64,000 nucleotides of DNA from VRUE01 sp963819755 (GTDB taxonomy: Bacteria; Actinomycetota; Thermoleophilia; Solirubrobacterales; 70-9), in NCBI GenBank assembly GCA_963819755.1, contig CAWFXB010000001.1, forward strand, positions 806,001 through 870,000, in the 5' to 3' direction. The notes under the pieces are model-generated. The model saw nothing but the letters and a program-made list of their open reading frames with translations, ran no database searches and was not told the origin of the DNA. A program made the translations under genes and the position numbers. Numbering within the stretch: the stretch's first letter is position 1; every line of letters starts with the position of its first letter. Shown one piece after another: positions 45,302 through 53,892 of this stretch.

Positions 45302-48300
45302 ATGGCGTGCATGGACGGGGTGGCGATCGTCGTTTTCATTGACTTGGTTGACTCGACCGCCCTACTCGCAAGATTGGGTGACGATCGCATGGAGCGGGTG
45401 CGGCGCGCTCACGTCGAAGATGTCGCCCGCGAGGTAAAAGGTGGCGGGGGGCGTGTGGTGAAGACCCTCGGCGACGGCACGATGGCGACCTTCGAAAGCG
45501 CCCTCGGGGCGCTGAGGGCGGCGGCCGGGATCCAGGCAGCGGTCGAGCGTCTCGACGGCGCCCAGGGCCGAATCGGACTCGCCGCCCGCGCGGGGGTTGC
45601 GGCCGGAGAGCCGATTGCCGACGGGGACGACCTACACGGGATGACGGTGGTGATCGCGAGTCGGCTCTGCTCCGCGGCAGGCATCGGCGAGGTGTTGGTC
45701 CAAGGAGTCGTGGAGTCACTGGTCGCGTCGCGCGACGGTCTCGCGCTCGAAGCCGCGAGCGAGTACGAGCTGAAGGGGGTTCCGGACCCGGTCCGGGCTT
45801 CGAGGCTGATCTGGAGGAAGCTCGCGGGGGATACGGAGGCTTCGGCCGGGCTCGACATGGCGCAGACCCCGGCTCTCAGCAAAGGCACGTCAAAGGGCGG
45901 TGAGGCGCTGTGCATCAGTCTCCTCGGGACGTTCTCCATCAGCGTCGGCGACAGCGTCATCGCCGACGACGCCTGGCGGCTGCGCAAGGCGAAGACGCTG
46001 ATCAAGCTGCTCGCCCTCGCCCCCGAGCACCGCCTCCACGTCGACCAAGCCGCCGAGCTGCTGTGGGCGGGGCGAGACCCAGACTCCGCCCGCAACAACC
46101 TCCATCAGGCGATATTCGCGGCCCGGCGCGCTCTCGACTCGATCGGCCTCGAGGGCAGCCGCTACCTGGAGCTGCGCGAAGAACTGATCCTGCTGAGCCC
46201 CGAGGACCCGGTCCGGATCGACGCGGTCGCCTTCGAAGAGCTGGCCGCCGTGGCCCGCGAGCAGGGCCAGCCCGGCGCCTACCGCTCGGCGCTTGAGGGC
46301 TTCGACGCCGAGCTGCTGCCAGCGGATCGCTACGAGGACTGGAGCCGGGAGCGGCGCTACTCACTCGAAGAGCTCCGCCTTGCTCTGGAGGCCGAGCTGG
46401 CGGAACTGGAGGAGCACGACGAGCCCGGAGCGGCGGCCGGCCGCCAGCCCAAGCTGCCGTCACAGCTGACCAGCTTCGTCGGCCGCGAGCGCGAGCTGGC
46501 CGAGACCGCCGCACTGCTGCACGATGCGAGGCTCCTCACCTTGACCGGGGCCGGCGGCTGCGGCAAGACCAGGCTGGCGCTGCAGCTTGCGGGGCAGCAG
46601 GGGGAGGATTTCTCCGACGGGGTCTGGCTGGTCGAGCTGGCGGCGCTCGGCGAGCCCGAGCTGGTCGGCCCCGCGGTCGCCCAGGCCCTGGACACCCGGC
46701 TCGCCTCCGATCGGGCGCCGGAGATCGCCATCGCCGAGCACATCGGCGATCGCCGGCAGCTGCTCCTGCTCGACAACTGCGAGCACCTGGTGGAGCCGGT
46801 CGCCCGCCTCGCCGAGGCTCTGCTCAGCCGCTGCCCGAACCTGACCGTGCTTGCGACCAGCCGCGAGCCGCTCCGCATCCCAGGCGAGGCCACCTGGCGC
46901 GTCCCCTCTCTCTCCCTCCCCAGGCTGGTCCCCGGAGCGCCCGCGGAGGAGTCGCTGGCGGCGGAGTCGGTGCGGCTGTTCGCCACCCGGGCCGCCCAGG
47001 CCGCGCCCGGATTCGAGCTCGGCGCCGACAACGCGGACGCCGTCGCCGCCCTTTGCCACCGCCTTGACGGGATGCCGCTGGCGATCGAGCTGGCGGCGGC
47101 GCGGGTGAGCGTCCTCACCCCCGCTCAGATCGTCGAGCGCCTCGACGACTCGCTCGATCTGCTCTCGGCCGGAGCCCGCACGGCGATGACCCGCCAGCAG
47201 ACCTTGCGGGCGACGCTCGCCTGGAGCTTCGAGCTGCTCGAGGCGGGCGAGCAGGTGCTGTTGCGCCGGCTCGCCGTGTTCGCCGGCGCCTTCGGGCTGG
47301 AGGCGGCCGAGGACGTCTGCACCGAGGACCCGCTGCGGCACAGCGAGGCGGTAGCCGTTCTCGGCTGGCTGATCGACAAGTCGCTGGTGCACGTCGAGGA
47401 GGGGCCCGACGACCGCCGCTACCGCCTGCTGGAGACCGTGCGCCAGTACGCGGCCGAGCGCCTCGAGGAGGCGGGAGAGCGCGCCGGCCTGGAGCGGCGC
47501 CACCGCGACTGGTACGTCGAGCTGGCCGAGAGCGACCCGACGCCGGCCGGCGAGCTGCCGGCCCGGGTCACGCTTCGGGGCCTCGATCGGGAGCGCGACA
47601 ACCTGCGCGCCGCCCTGGCCTCGGCGCTGGCCGACGATCCCCAGGCGGCGCTGCGTCTTGCCGTCGCCCTCTGGCGCTTCTGGCTGATGCGCGGCTACCT
47701 CGCCGAGGGGTATCGCTGGCTCACCGCTGCCCTGGCCGCGGCGCCCGAGCCCACGGCGGTGCGCGCCCGCGCCCTGCTCGCCGCCTGCGTAATCGGGCTG
47801 CGCCGCGGCGTCCACGGGCGGATCCACGAGTTCGCGAGCGAGAGCGTGGCGATCTTCCGCGAGCTCGAGGACCGGGCCGGGATGTTCGACGCGGTCGAGG
47901 TCTCGGCGGCCTACCGGACGATCGTCAGTCCCGCGCAGGACGTCGAGCTGCTCGTGCGCGAGCACGAGACGCTCCTCGCCGACGACCTGCCGGCCGAGCG
48001 GCCGCCGATGTGGGCGGCGCACACGCGCGGCATCGCCGCCTGGCTCCGGCGCGAATACGGCCCCGCACGGGAGCAGCTGGAAGCCGCGCTGGGGCACGCC
48101 GGCGCTCTGGCCACCGAGCCGCGCCCGGCGCTCTGGCCGCTCAGCTACGGGTTCATCTCGGTCGAGCCCGAGACCGGCTACCCGCTCTTCCTGCACGAGG
48201 ACACCACGATCGTCGCCCGCTGCGTGGGCGGCGCCGCGGCCGCCGCCCACATCCTCGTCAACCTCGCCGCGGTGGATCGCGCCGAGGCCGACTTCGCCCA

Positions 48301-48892
48301 CGCGGAGGAGCTGATCGAGGAGAGCCTCGCCCGCTTCGAGCAGCTCGGCGACCAGCAGGGCGAGGCCTTTGCGCTCAACGCCTTTGGCAACCTGGCCCGC
48401 TCCGGCGGCGACTTCGAACGAGGCCGGTCGCTGCTCGAGCGCAGCCTCGCCCTGCGGCAGGAAATCGGCGACCGCCGCGGCGCCGGAATCACCCTCAGCT
48501 GCCTGGCGATGCTCCTGGCCCGCTCCGGCGACGCGGACGGCGGCCGCATCTCAGCCGGGCAGAGCCGGACCTGGTTCGCCGAAAACGACGACCTGATCGG
48601 CCTCGGCGCCGCCGAGCTGAGCCTGGCGAACGTGGCGCTCTGCGCCGGCGATCGGGCCGATGCCCGGGCTCACCTCGAGACCGCCGCCTCGGTCTTCGGA
48701 GGGATCGGGACGACCCACCAGGGGGGGTGGGCGCTGGCAGTGCTGGCGGCGACCTGCGCGGAGGACGGCGAGGCGGCGACGGGTCGCCGCTGGCTGGACC
48801 GGGCGAGCCGGCACTTCGAGCTGCTCGGCGGTGACGCCGGCATCGCCTACTGCCGGGAGTTGGAGGCTAAGACGCTGCAAAGTGAGTGCTAA
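45302..48892 (+). CDS. Class III cyclase / BTAD / NB-ARC / TPR regulator
   Basis: The 1,196-residue protein carries, in order: a class III nucleotidyl cyclase-like domain (about 5-175, VFIDLVDSTALLARLGDD and KTLGDGTMATFES, both metal-site Asp regions present); a transcriptional-activator region with winged helix and BTAD (about 205-375, LLGTFSISVGD); an NB-ARC ATPase (FVGRERELAE, LTGAGGCGKTRLALQ, LLLLDNCEHL, VLATSREPLRI); and a long TPR array. There is no LuxR-type HTH at the C-terminus. It is likely a signal-sensing transcriptional activator. The ATG at 45302 was chosen. The FAD oxidase gene follows 70 bases downstream and may be its target. Confidence 0.85.
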   Translation: MACMDGVAIVVFIDLVDSTALLARLGDDRMERVRRAHVEDVAREVKGGGGRVVKTLGDGTMATFESALGALRAAAGIQAAVERLDGAQGRIGLAARAGVAAGEPIADGDDLHGMTVVIASRLCSAAGIGEVLVQGVVESLVASRDGLALEAASEYELKGVPDPVRASRLIWRKLAGDTEASAGLDMAQTPALSKGTSKGGEALCISLLGTFSISVGDSVIADDAWRLRKAKTLIKLLALAPEHRLHVDQAAELLWAGRDPDSARNNLHQAIFAARRALDSIGLEGSRYLELREELILLSPEDPVRIDAVAFEELAAVAREQGQPGAYRSALEGFDAELLPADRYEDWSRERRYSLEELRLALEAELAELEEHDEPGAAAGRQPKLPSQLTSFVGRERELAETAALLHDARLLTLTGAGGCGKTRLALQLAGQQGEDFSDGVWLVELAALGEPELVGPAVAQALDTRLASDRAPEIAIAEHIGDRRQLLLLDNCEHLVEPVARLAEALLSRCPNLTVLATSREPLRIPGEATWRVPSLSLPRLVPGAPAEESLAAESVRLFATRAAQAAPGFELGADNADAVAALCHRLDGMPLAIELAAARVSVLTPAQIVERLDDSLDLLSAGARTAMTRQQTLRATLAWSFELLEAGEQVLLRRLAVFAGAFGLEAAEDVCTEDPLRHSEAVAVLGWLIDKSLVHVEEGPDDRRYRLLETVRQYAAERLEEAGERAGLERRHRDWYVELAESDPTPAGELPARVTLRGLDRERDNLRAALASALADDPQAALRLAVALWRFWLMRGYLAEGYRWLTAALAAAPEPTAVRARALLAACVIGLRRGVHGRIHEFASESVAIFRELEDRAGMFDAVEVSAAYRTIVSPAQDVELLVREHETLLADDLPAERPPMWAAHTRGIAAWLRREYGPAREQLEAALGHAGALATEPRPALWPLSYGFISVEPETGYPLFLHEDTTIVARCVGGAAAAAHILVNLAAVDRAEADFAHAEELIEESLARFEQLGDQQGEAFALNAFGNLARSGGDFERGRSLLERSLALRQEIGDRRGAGITLSCLAMLLARSGDADGGRISAGQSRTWFAENDDLIGLGAAELSLANVALCAGDRADARAHLETAASVFGGIGTTHQGGWALAVLAATCAEDGEAATGRRWLDRASRHFELLGGDAGIAYCRELEAKTLQSEC

Positions 48893-48962
48893 GGGGCGAG
48901 TCGTAGCCTCGCTGTGCGTCGTCAGGAACGGCGCGGAGAAACCCAACTGAGAAGGAGCGGTC

Positions 48963-50369
48963 ATGGCCACGCAAGGAGTGCTTGGAGCGGCAACGCTGAA
49001 GGAGTTCGAGGACGGGCTGCACGGAGAGATGGTCAAGCCCGGCGATGGCGCCTACGACGAGGCGCGCTCGATCTGGAACGGCGCCCACGACGCCCGCCCG
49101 GCGGTGATCGCCCGTTGCGCCGATGCCTCCGACGTGCGCCACGCGGTCGGCTTCGCCCGCAGCGAGGGACTGGACGTCGCCGTGCGCGGCGGCAGCCACA
49201 GCATTCCCGGCTTCTCCACGGTCGAGGGCGGGATCGTCATCGACCTCTCCCCGATGAAGGGCATCGAGGTCGACGCCGGCGGGCGTACCGCAACCGCCCA
49301 AGGGGGGGTCGTCTGGAACGAGTTCGACGCCGCCACCCAGGAGCACGGCCTCGCCACCACTGGCGGCCTGGTCTCGACCACCGGCGTCGCCGGCTTCACT
49401 CTGGGCGGCGGGATTGGCTGGCTGATGCGCAAGCACGGCCTCGCCTGCGACAACCTGCGCTCGGCCGAGGTGGTCACCGCCGACGGCCAGATCCTCACCG
49501 CCAGCGCGGACGAGAACCAGGACCTGTTCTGGGCCCTGCGCGGTGGAGGCGGCAACTTCGGCGTCGTCACCTCCTTCGAGTTCGACCTGTACCCGGTCGG
49601 CCCGACCGTCACGGCCGGCCCGGTCTTCTACCCCGGCGAACGGGCCGAGGAGATCCTGCGCTTCTACCGCGACTTCACGAGCGATCTCCCGGACGAGCTG
49701 ACCACCTTTGCCAACCTGCTTACCGCGCCGCCGGCACCCTTCCTGCCCGAGGAGTGGCACGGCAAGAAGCTGATCGGCCTGATCGGCCTCTACGCAGGCG
49801 ATCCCGAGGAGGGGGCGAAGGCGATGCAGCCGCTCCGCGATCTGGGCGACCCGGTGGCCGATCTGGTCGGCCCGATGCCCTACGTCCAGATCCAGGGCCT
49901 GGTCGACGCCCTCTACCCGCGCGGGACCAAGGCCTACATGAAAGCCGGCTACATGGGGGATCTGGACGACCACGCGATCGAGACCCTGGTTCGCTACCAC
50001 CAGGACGCGACCTCGCCGGCATCGGAGATCCACGTCCACGACTTCGGGGGCGCGGTGGCCCGCGCCGATGCCGGCGAGACCGCCTACGGGGAGCGCCAGG
50101 CGCCCTACGTGCTCAACATCATCGCCATGTCGCACGAGCCGGGCGGGCTGGACACCCACATCGGCTGGGCGCACCGGCTGTACGCCGAGATCGAGCCCTC
50201 GCTGACCGGCGGCGCCTACATCAACTTCCTCTCCGCCGAGGGGGAGGATCGAGTGCGGGCGGCCTACGGTGCCGAGAAGTTCGCCCGCCTGCGCGAGCTC
50301 AAGGACCGCTACGACCCGACCAACCTGTTCCATCTGAACCAGAACATCCCGCCGTCGAAGGCGGGCTGA
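48963..50369 (+). CDS. FAD-binding (berberine-bridge/VAO-type) oxidase
   Basis: The 468-residue protein has the FAD-binding PCMH domain: AVRGGSHSIPG with the His for covalent flavin, VIDLSPMKGIEVD, GVAGFTLGGGIGWL. The C-terminal BBE segment ends YDPTNLFHLNQNIPP. The second-site Cys of bicovalent members is replaced (GGLVSTTGVAG), so a single His linkage is expected. It probably oxidises an alcohol or sugar with O2; substrate unknown. AAGGAG precedes the ATG at 48963. Confidence 0.9.
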   Translation: MATQGVLGAATLKEFEDGLHGEMVKPGDGAYDEARSIWNGAHDARPAVIARCADASDVRHAVGFARSEGLDVAVRGGSHSIPGFSTVEGGIVIDLSPMKGIEVDAGGRTATAQGGVVWNEFDAATQEHGLATTGGLVSTTGVAGFTLGGGIGWLMRKHGLACDNLRSAEVVTADGQILTASADENQDLFWALRGGGGNFGVVTSFEFDLYPVGPTVTAGPVFYPGERAEEILRFYRDFTSDLPDELTTFANLLTAPPAPFLPEEWHGKKLIGLIGLYAGDPEEGAKAMQPLRDLGDPVADLVGPMPYVQIQGLVDALYPRGTKAYMKAGYMGDLDDHAIETLVRYHQDATSPASEIHVHDFGGAVARADAGETAYGERQAPYVLNIIAMSHEPGGLDTHIGWAHRLYAEIEPSLTGGAYINFLSAEGEDRVRAAYGAEKFARLRELKDRYDPTNLFHLNQNIPPSKAG

Positions 50370-50436
50370 GCCGAGGTGAGCTTGAGCGCAAGAGCCACAA
50401 GCGGTGACGACATCCAAATCCGACAGGAGACAGAAC

Positions 50437-50808
50437 ATGCAATCCATCCCACGCAAGGACGTTCCGGTCGTCATTGACGACAACGGCGTCGAGGTCCGTT
50501 TGCGCGACGCCGACGGCCTCTCGGTCGGGTTCGTACGGCTGCCGGCAGGCGCCGACCTGCGCCCCGCCACCAAGGGCCTGCCGCACGACCTCTGCCCGTG
50601 TCCGCATTGGGGGTACATGATCAAGGGCCGCGTGCGGATGCACACGCTGGACGGGCATCAGGACTTCGCCGCTGGCGAAGCGTTCTACTGGGCCCCCGGC
50701 CATGCCCCCGAGGCGATCGAGGACTCCGAATACGTCGACTTCTCCCCGACCGAGGAGTTCCGGCCGGTGATCGAGCACATCACGTCGGGAGCCGGCGCAT
50801 CCGCGTGA
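50437..50808 (+). CDS. Cupin-like protein
   Basis: The 123-residue single cupin barrel contains HDLCPCPHWGYMIKGRVRMHT (motif 1 region) and EAFYWAPGHAPEAIEDSEYVDFSP (motif 2 region with His). The ATG at 50437 has AGGAGA 7 bases upstream. It is 67 bases after the FAD oxidase gene and probably in the same transcript. Function unknown. Confidence 0.78.
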   Translation: MQSIPRKDVPVVIDDNGVEVRLRDADGLSVGFVRLPAGADLRPATKGLPHDLCPCPHWGYMIKGRVRMHTLDGHQDFAAGEAFYWAPGHAPEAIEDSEYVDFSPTEEFRPVIEHITSGAGASA

Positions 50809-50859
50809 TAGGACGCGAGCGGACGGTGCGAGCCGATCATCCGAGGCGCCGCGATATGG

Positions 50860-51260
50860 ATGAGCATCGTCCCGATGGCGGAGGCAATCGTGTGCGGTGC
50901 GGGCACCGCAGGGCTTGCAGCGGCAGCCGCACCGCGGGCCGTTGGCGTCGACGTGATCGTGCTCGAGCGGACCGAGGAGGTCGGTGCGAGCTGGCGGACG
51001 CGCTACGACGGGCTGCGGCTCAACACGCCGGGCTGAATGTCCACCCAGCCCGGCTATCGCGCCAGCCGCCGACGCTACAGCGAGTACCCGTCGCGACACG
51101 CATAGGTCCTCTACCTCGAGGAGTATGCCGCTCACCATCGCATCGAGGTTCTCTTTGGCACACATGTACGACGGCTGGAGCCCGTCGACCGAGAGTGGCG
51201 GGGTCGGGACCGATAGCGAGGACCTGCAAGCGCGGTTCGTCATCGTCGCGACCGGGCCCA
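50860..51260 (+). pseudogene. Flavin-containing monooxygenase remnant
   Basis: One frame reads AIVCGAGTAGLAAAAAPR (FAD-binding GxGxxG), VIVLERTEEVGASWRTRYDG and LRLNTPG, the family N-terminus. It then hits a TGA, resumes (QPGYRASRRRYSEYPSR), hits a TAG, resumes again (VLYLEEYAAHHRIEVLFGTHV) and meets another TAG. A further frame reads FVIVATGP. With several stops and no C-terminal half the gene is dead. It lies between the cupin gene and the repeat block. Confidence 0.8.
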
Positions 51261-51324
51261 CGGCCTCGCCTGTCGAGGCCGCTCTTGGTCGGGGACGAGC
51301 ACGTCTTAGCTCCGCGGCCACGGG

Positions 51325-51671
51325 AAAGCGAGGCGGATCGGCCGGAATCGCCGCCAATTGCCGCGCATCCGCGCCATCTTGGGCACTAGTGCCCAAAACG
51401 GAGGCGATATGCCGGGATGGTTCGATCTTGTTTCGGCGACCCGCGCCGAACCCCACCCGCCACGTGCAGGGGATTCGCGAAAAGCGGCTGATGGGATTCG
51501 AACCCACGACCTTCTGCATGGCAACTACGCTGGCGGACTGCGGATTCCGTCACAGAAATCGCTTTTTGCAGGGATTTTTATATTTCCCTGGAAAGTGCTC
51601 GGTTCGCGATACGACCGGATATGCGCCGATATGCAGCGTTTCGGGAACTCCTGGCGAGAAGTTCCCGAAAC
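51325..51671. repeat. Composite dispersed repeat, copy 4 (with tRNA 3'-end fragment and palindromes)
   Basis: It contains the GAAAGCGAGGCGG... block (51325-51367) and an 18 bp perfect palindrome TTGGGCACTAGTGCCCAA (51379-51396). Next come the tRNA 3'-end fragment (51482-51517) and GATATGCGCCGATATGCAGC, followed by a perfect 12 bp hairpin arm pair GTTTCGGGAACT/AGTTCCCGAAAC (51638-51671). The same blocks occur at 43147-43341. Confidence 0.75.
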
Positions 51672-51717
51672 CGTGGAGCGCGGTTCCAGTAGTCATCTTC
51701 AGCCGGACATCCCCTGC

Positions 51718-52689
51718 CTACCGCTCGACAACCGGGACACCGATCCCCCCAGCGCACGGGTTCTGCGGGGAGGGGGGCAACGGCTCCAGCTCCGCACTCT
51801 CCTCCCATTCGTCGATGGTCATGTCGATGAGCTCGTAGGGCTCCCCGAGCTGAGCGACGGCGTCCTGGGCGAGAACGACATAGGGCGCGCAGGCCAGCGA
51901 GCAACCCCATTCATGCGCCTTGACATCGATGAACTTGCCGCCGATGAAGGCCGACGTGTAGGTGACGTTCTGATTCTTGCCGCACAGCACCATGCTCTTG
52001 GCGACCGCCGTGATGTGGGTGTACAGCGCTTCCCTTGCCTGCGCGGGGGTGGCCGAGGCCTTGTCCACTCCGCAGTCCTCGATGAACAGGCTGGACTTTT
52101 TCCCGCGATCTTTCGCTATCGCGATGCCGATGATCGACCAGAAGAACCCAGGGCCCATCTGGCTGGCGTTCTTGTTCGCGCAGATCACATGTGCGCCGGG
52201 CAGCGGCGGGAAGCGGCGCGGGTAAGTCTCGCCGTCGGGGTTCATCCGCCCGAATAGGCGTTCGGCGGCGTCGAGCAGCGGCGCCACCGGGTAGACCGGA
52301 AGAGGACCCAGGGGCAGCAGCGTCTCGCCTGGTGGATAGGCGGAGTCCCGGTAGGTAAACAACGGTTTCAGCGTGCGATTCTTGATCTCCGGCGCGACAG
52401 CCAGATCGTAGCCCCACAGCGCTCCGTTGATGCCGCAGAATGACGACGCGGTTCCCATGTTGATCTGACCGATATAGGCGTCATCCTTCTCGCACTGATC
52501 GTAGGAGACGATGCTGCCGGTGCCGGGATCGAGCCCGTCCATCTGGATAGAGCCCACCGACAACTTCATCGTGGCGATGTATCCGCTTCCGCTTGCCCCC
52601 GGGTTCATATAACCCATGCAGTTGGTGGGGAAGTTGCCGACCGCACCGTTGACGACTTCCCTCAGGCCAAACGCGTTGTCCGAGTTCAT
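51718..52689 (-). CDS. hdcA: Histidine decarboxylase, pyruvoyl-dependent type
   Basis: The 323-residue protein resembles the self-processing histidine decarboxylase proenzyme of Lactobacillus, from memory of that sequence. The shared core is IVSYDQCEKDDAYIGQINM and then TASSFCGING. Cleavage between Ser82 and Ser83 would give the pyruvoyl group. Asp64 and Glu204 (LFIEDCG) match catalytic positions, and CANKNA and WSIIGIAIAKD are also conserved. Product would be histamine and CO2. The ATG at 52689 has AAGGAG upstream. No histidine/histamine antiporter gene is adjacent, which is unusual for acid-resistance operons. Confidence 0.8.
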   Translation of the reverse strand: MNSDNAFGLREVVNGAVGNFPTNCMGYMNPGASGSGYIATMKLSVGSIQMDGLDPGTGSIVSYDQCEKDDAYIGQINMGTASSFCGINGALWGYDLAVAPEIKNRTLKPLFTYRDSAYPPGETLLPLGPLPVYPVAPLLDAAERLFGRMNPDGETYPRRFPPLPGAHVICANKNASQMGPGFFWSIIGIAIAKDRGKKSSLFIEDCGVDKASATPAQAREALYTHITAVAKSMVLCGKNQNVTYTSAFIGGKFIDVKAHEWGCSLACAPYVVLAQDAVAQLGEPYELIDMTIDEWEESAELEPLPPSPQNPCAGGIGVPVVER

Positions 52690-52829
52690 CCGCTCTCCTT
52701 CGCATCATCGAAGTCTGTTCCGCAGCAGCCCTGAACGGCGCACCGTACACATTCCCGACTGAATGACGAAATCTCCTGTCGGGAGGCTAGTCGAAGACCA
52801 ACTTCTCGGTCAGATAAGCTTGCGACACT

Positions 52830-53429
52830 TTGAAGGGCTCATCCGCCGCCAGACTCATTGCCTTGCTGGGCATCGTTGCCTTTTTCGCATCAGCCGCGAT
52901 ACGAACCCACGACGCGGCCCTCCCCAACTTCGGCGATGTCGGGAGGGCCCTCCTGGCAGTGGTCGCGGTCGTGGCCTCATATGACTCACTTCTATGGCGA
53001 TGGCTTCCACTACCAGGAAGACCACCGAGACTAGATGGCACGTGGAGAATGCATCTCAGACCTCGTCAAGGGCCGGAGGGTGTCTCGCTAGCTCGCCAAA
53101 CTTGCTTCCTGAGCATTCGTCAAACTGCATCGGCCATTAGTGCACGTCTGCTGTTCGACGATGGGGAATCAAGAGCAACGGCGGCTATGCTGGGCAAAGA
53201 TCACATTGGCAAAAAGCTCCTCCTTTTTTATGACTTCGAACCTAAGAACCCAACTTCCATCGACCCTCCCCGCAAGGGAGCAATATCGCTTGATATCTCG
53301 CACGGTGAGCTGAGCGGCAGGTATTGGAACGATGCGAGAGCTTGGGGACACCTCACCAGCGATGGTCATACGATTAGGCGATACGAGACGTACCATGCCG
53401 CATCGAACGCCAGCAACTTGTATCGGTAG
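52830..53429 (+). CDS. Cap15-like protein (two transmembrane helices plus beta-barrel)
   Basis: The 199-residue protein has two N-terminal transmembrane helices (LIALLGIVAFFASAAI and LLAVVAVVASYDSLLW) and a C-terminal beta-rich domain. That domain begins with LDGTWRM and contains CFLSIRQTASAISARLLFDD, LLLFYDFEP, KGAISLDISHGELSGRYWND. This is the layout of S-2TMbeta/Cap15 proteins, membrane-disrupting effectors of CBASS. No CD-NTase gene is in the window, so it is an orphan. The only possible start in the open frame is TTG at 52830. The gene is visibly more AT-rich than its neighbours, a sign of transfer. Confidence 0.65.
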   Translation: MKGSSAARLIALLGIVAFFASAAIRTHDAALPNFGDVGRALLAVVAVVASYDSLLWRWLPLPGRPPRLDGTWRMHLRPRQGPEGVSLARQTCFLSIRQTASAISARLLFDDGESRATAAMLGKDHIGKKLLLFYDFEPKNPTSIDPPRKGAISLDISHGELSGRYWNDARAWGHLTSDGHTIRRYETYHAASNASNLYR

Positions 53430-53524
53430 AAGGAGCCACATCTCAAAACGAGCTCAGGACGGTTGCCTCTACCACGCTAGGAACGGAGAGGTTCCAGTGG
53501 TGCCAGAGAATGAGCGCACTCACC

Positions 53525-53881
53525 CTATGACGTCGGCAGATAGTGTCTGTACAGGGCGGCTTCCTCCGCGGGATCGGGTGTTTGGTTGACCTCTGATCCT
53601 CTACACGGCGGCGCCGCGAGCACCTGCTCACGAGTGAAGGCAACGCGCTCTTCGGTGAGCTTCCCGTGTCGGTCGAAGATGTTGGTTCCCCCGGTGGCGG
53701 GAACGAAAAATTCAGTCCCTTCCCTGCCCGCCAGTCGTACCCTTAGCCATTGGACCTCCCAGCCTTCCTCCTCGTCGGTATCGGAGAAGGCCTGCACGAC
53801 CTCACCGAGCAGGCACCCGTCGCGGTCATGCAGCGCCCCGGTCGTATAGCCGTAAAAGCGTCGGGGTGGTCTGGCCGGCAT
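53525..53881 (-). CDS. Small hypothetical protein at the end of the histidine operon
   Basis: The 118-residue protein starts MPARPPRRFYGYTTGALHDRDG and includes GEVVQAFSDTDEEEGWEVQWLRVRLAGREGTEFFVPATG, a beta-rich pattern somewhat like PRC-barrel domains. The C-terminus is acidic and ends YRHYLPTS. The ATG at 53881 is 11 bases after the egtD stop, so it is probably the last gene of that operon. Function unknown. Confidence 0.6.
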   Translation of the reverse strand: MPARPPRRFYGYTTGALHDRDGCLLGEVVQAFSDTDEEEGWEVQWLRVRLAGREGTEFFVPATGGTNIFDRHGKLTEERVAFTREQVLAAPPCRGSEVNQTPDPAEEAALYRHYLPTS

Positions 53882-53892
53882 CACATGCGGCG

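Noticed and set aside
52830..53429. A complete CBASS operon around the Cap15-like gene
   Set aside because: No CD-NTase, ubiquitin-like or HORMA/TRIP13 genes are in the window.
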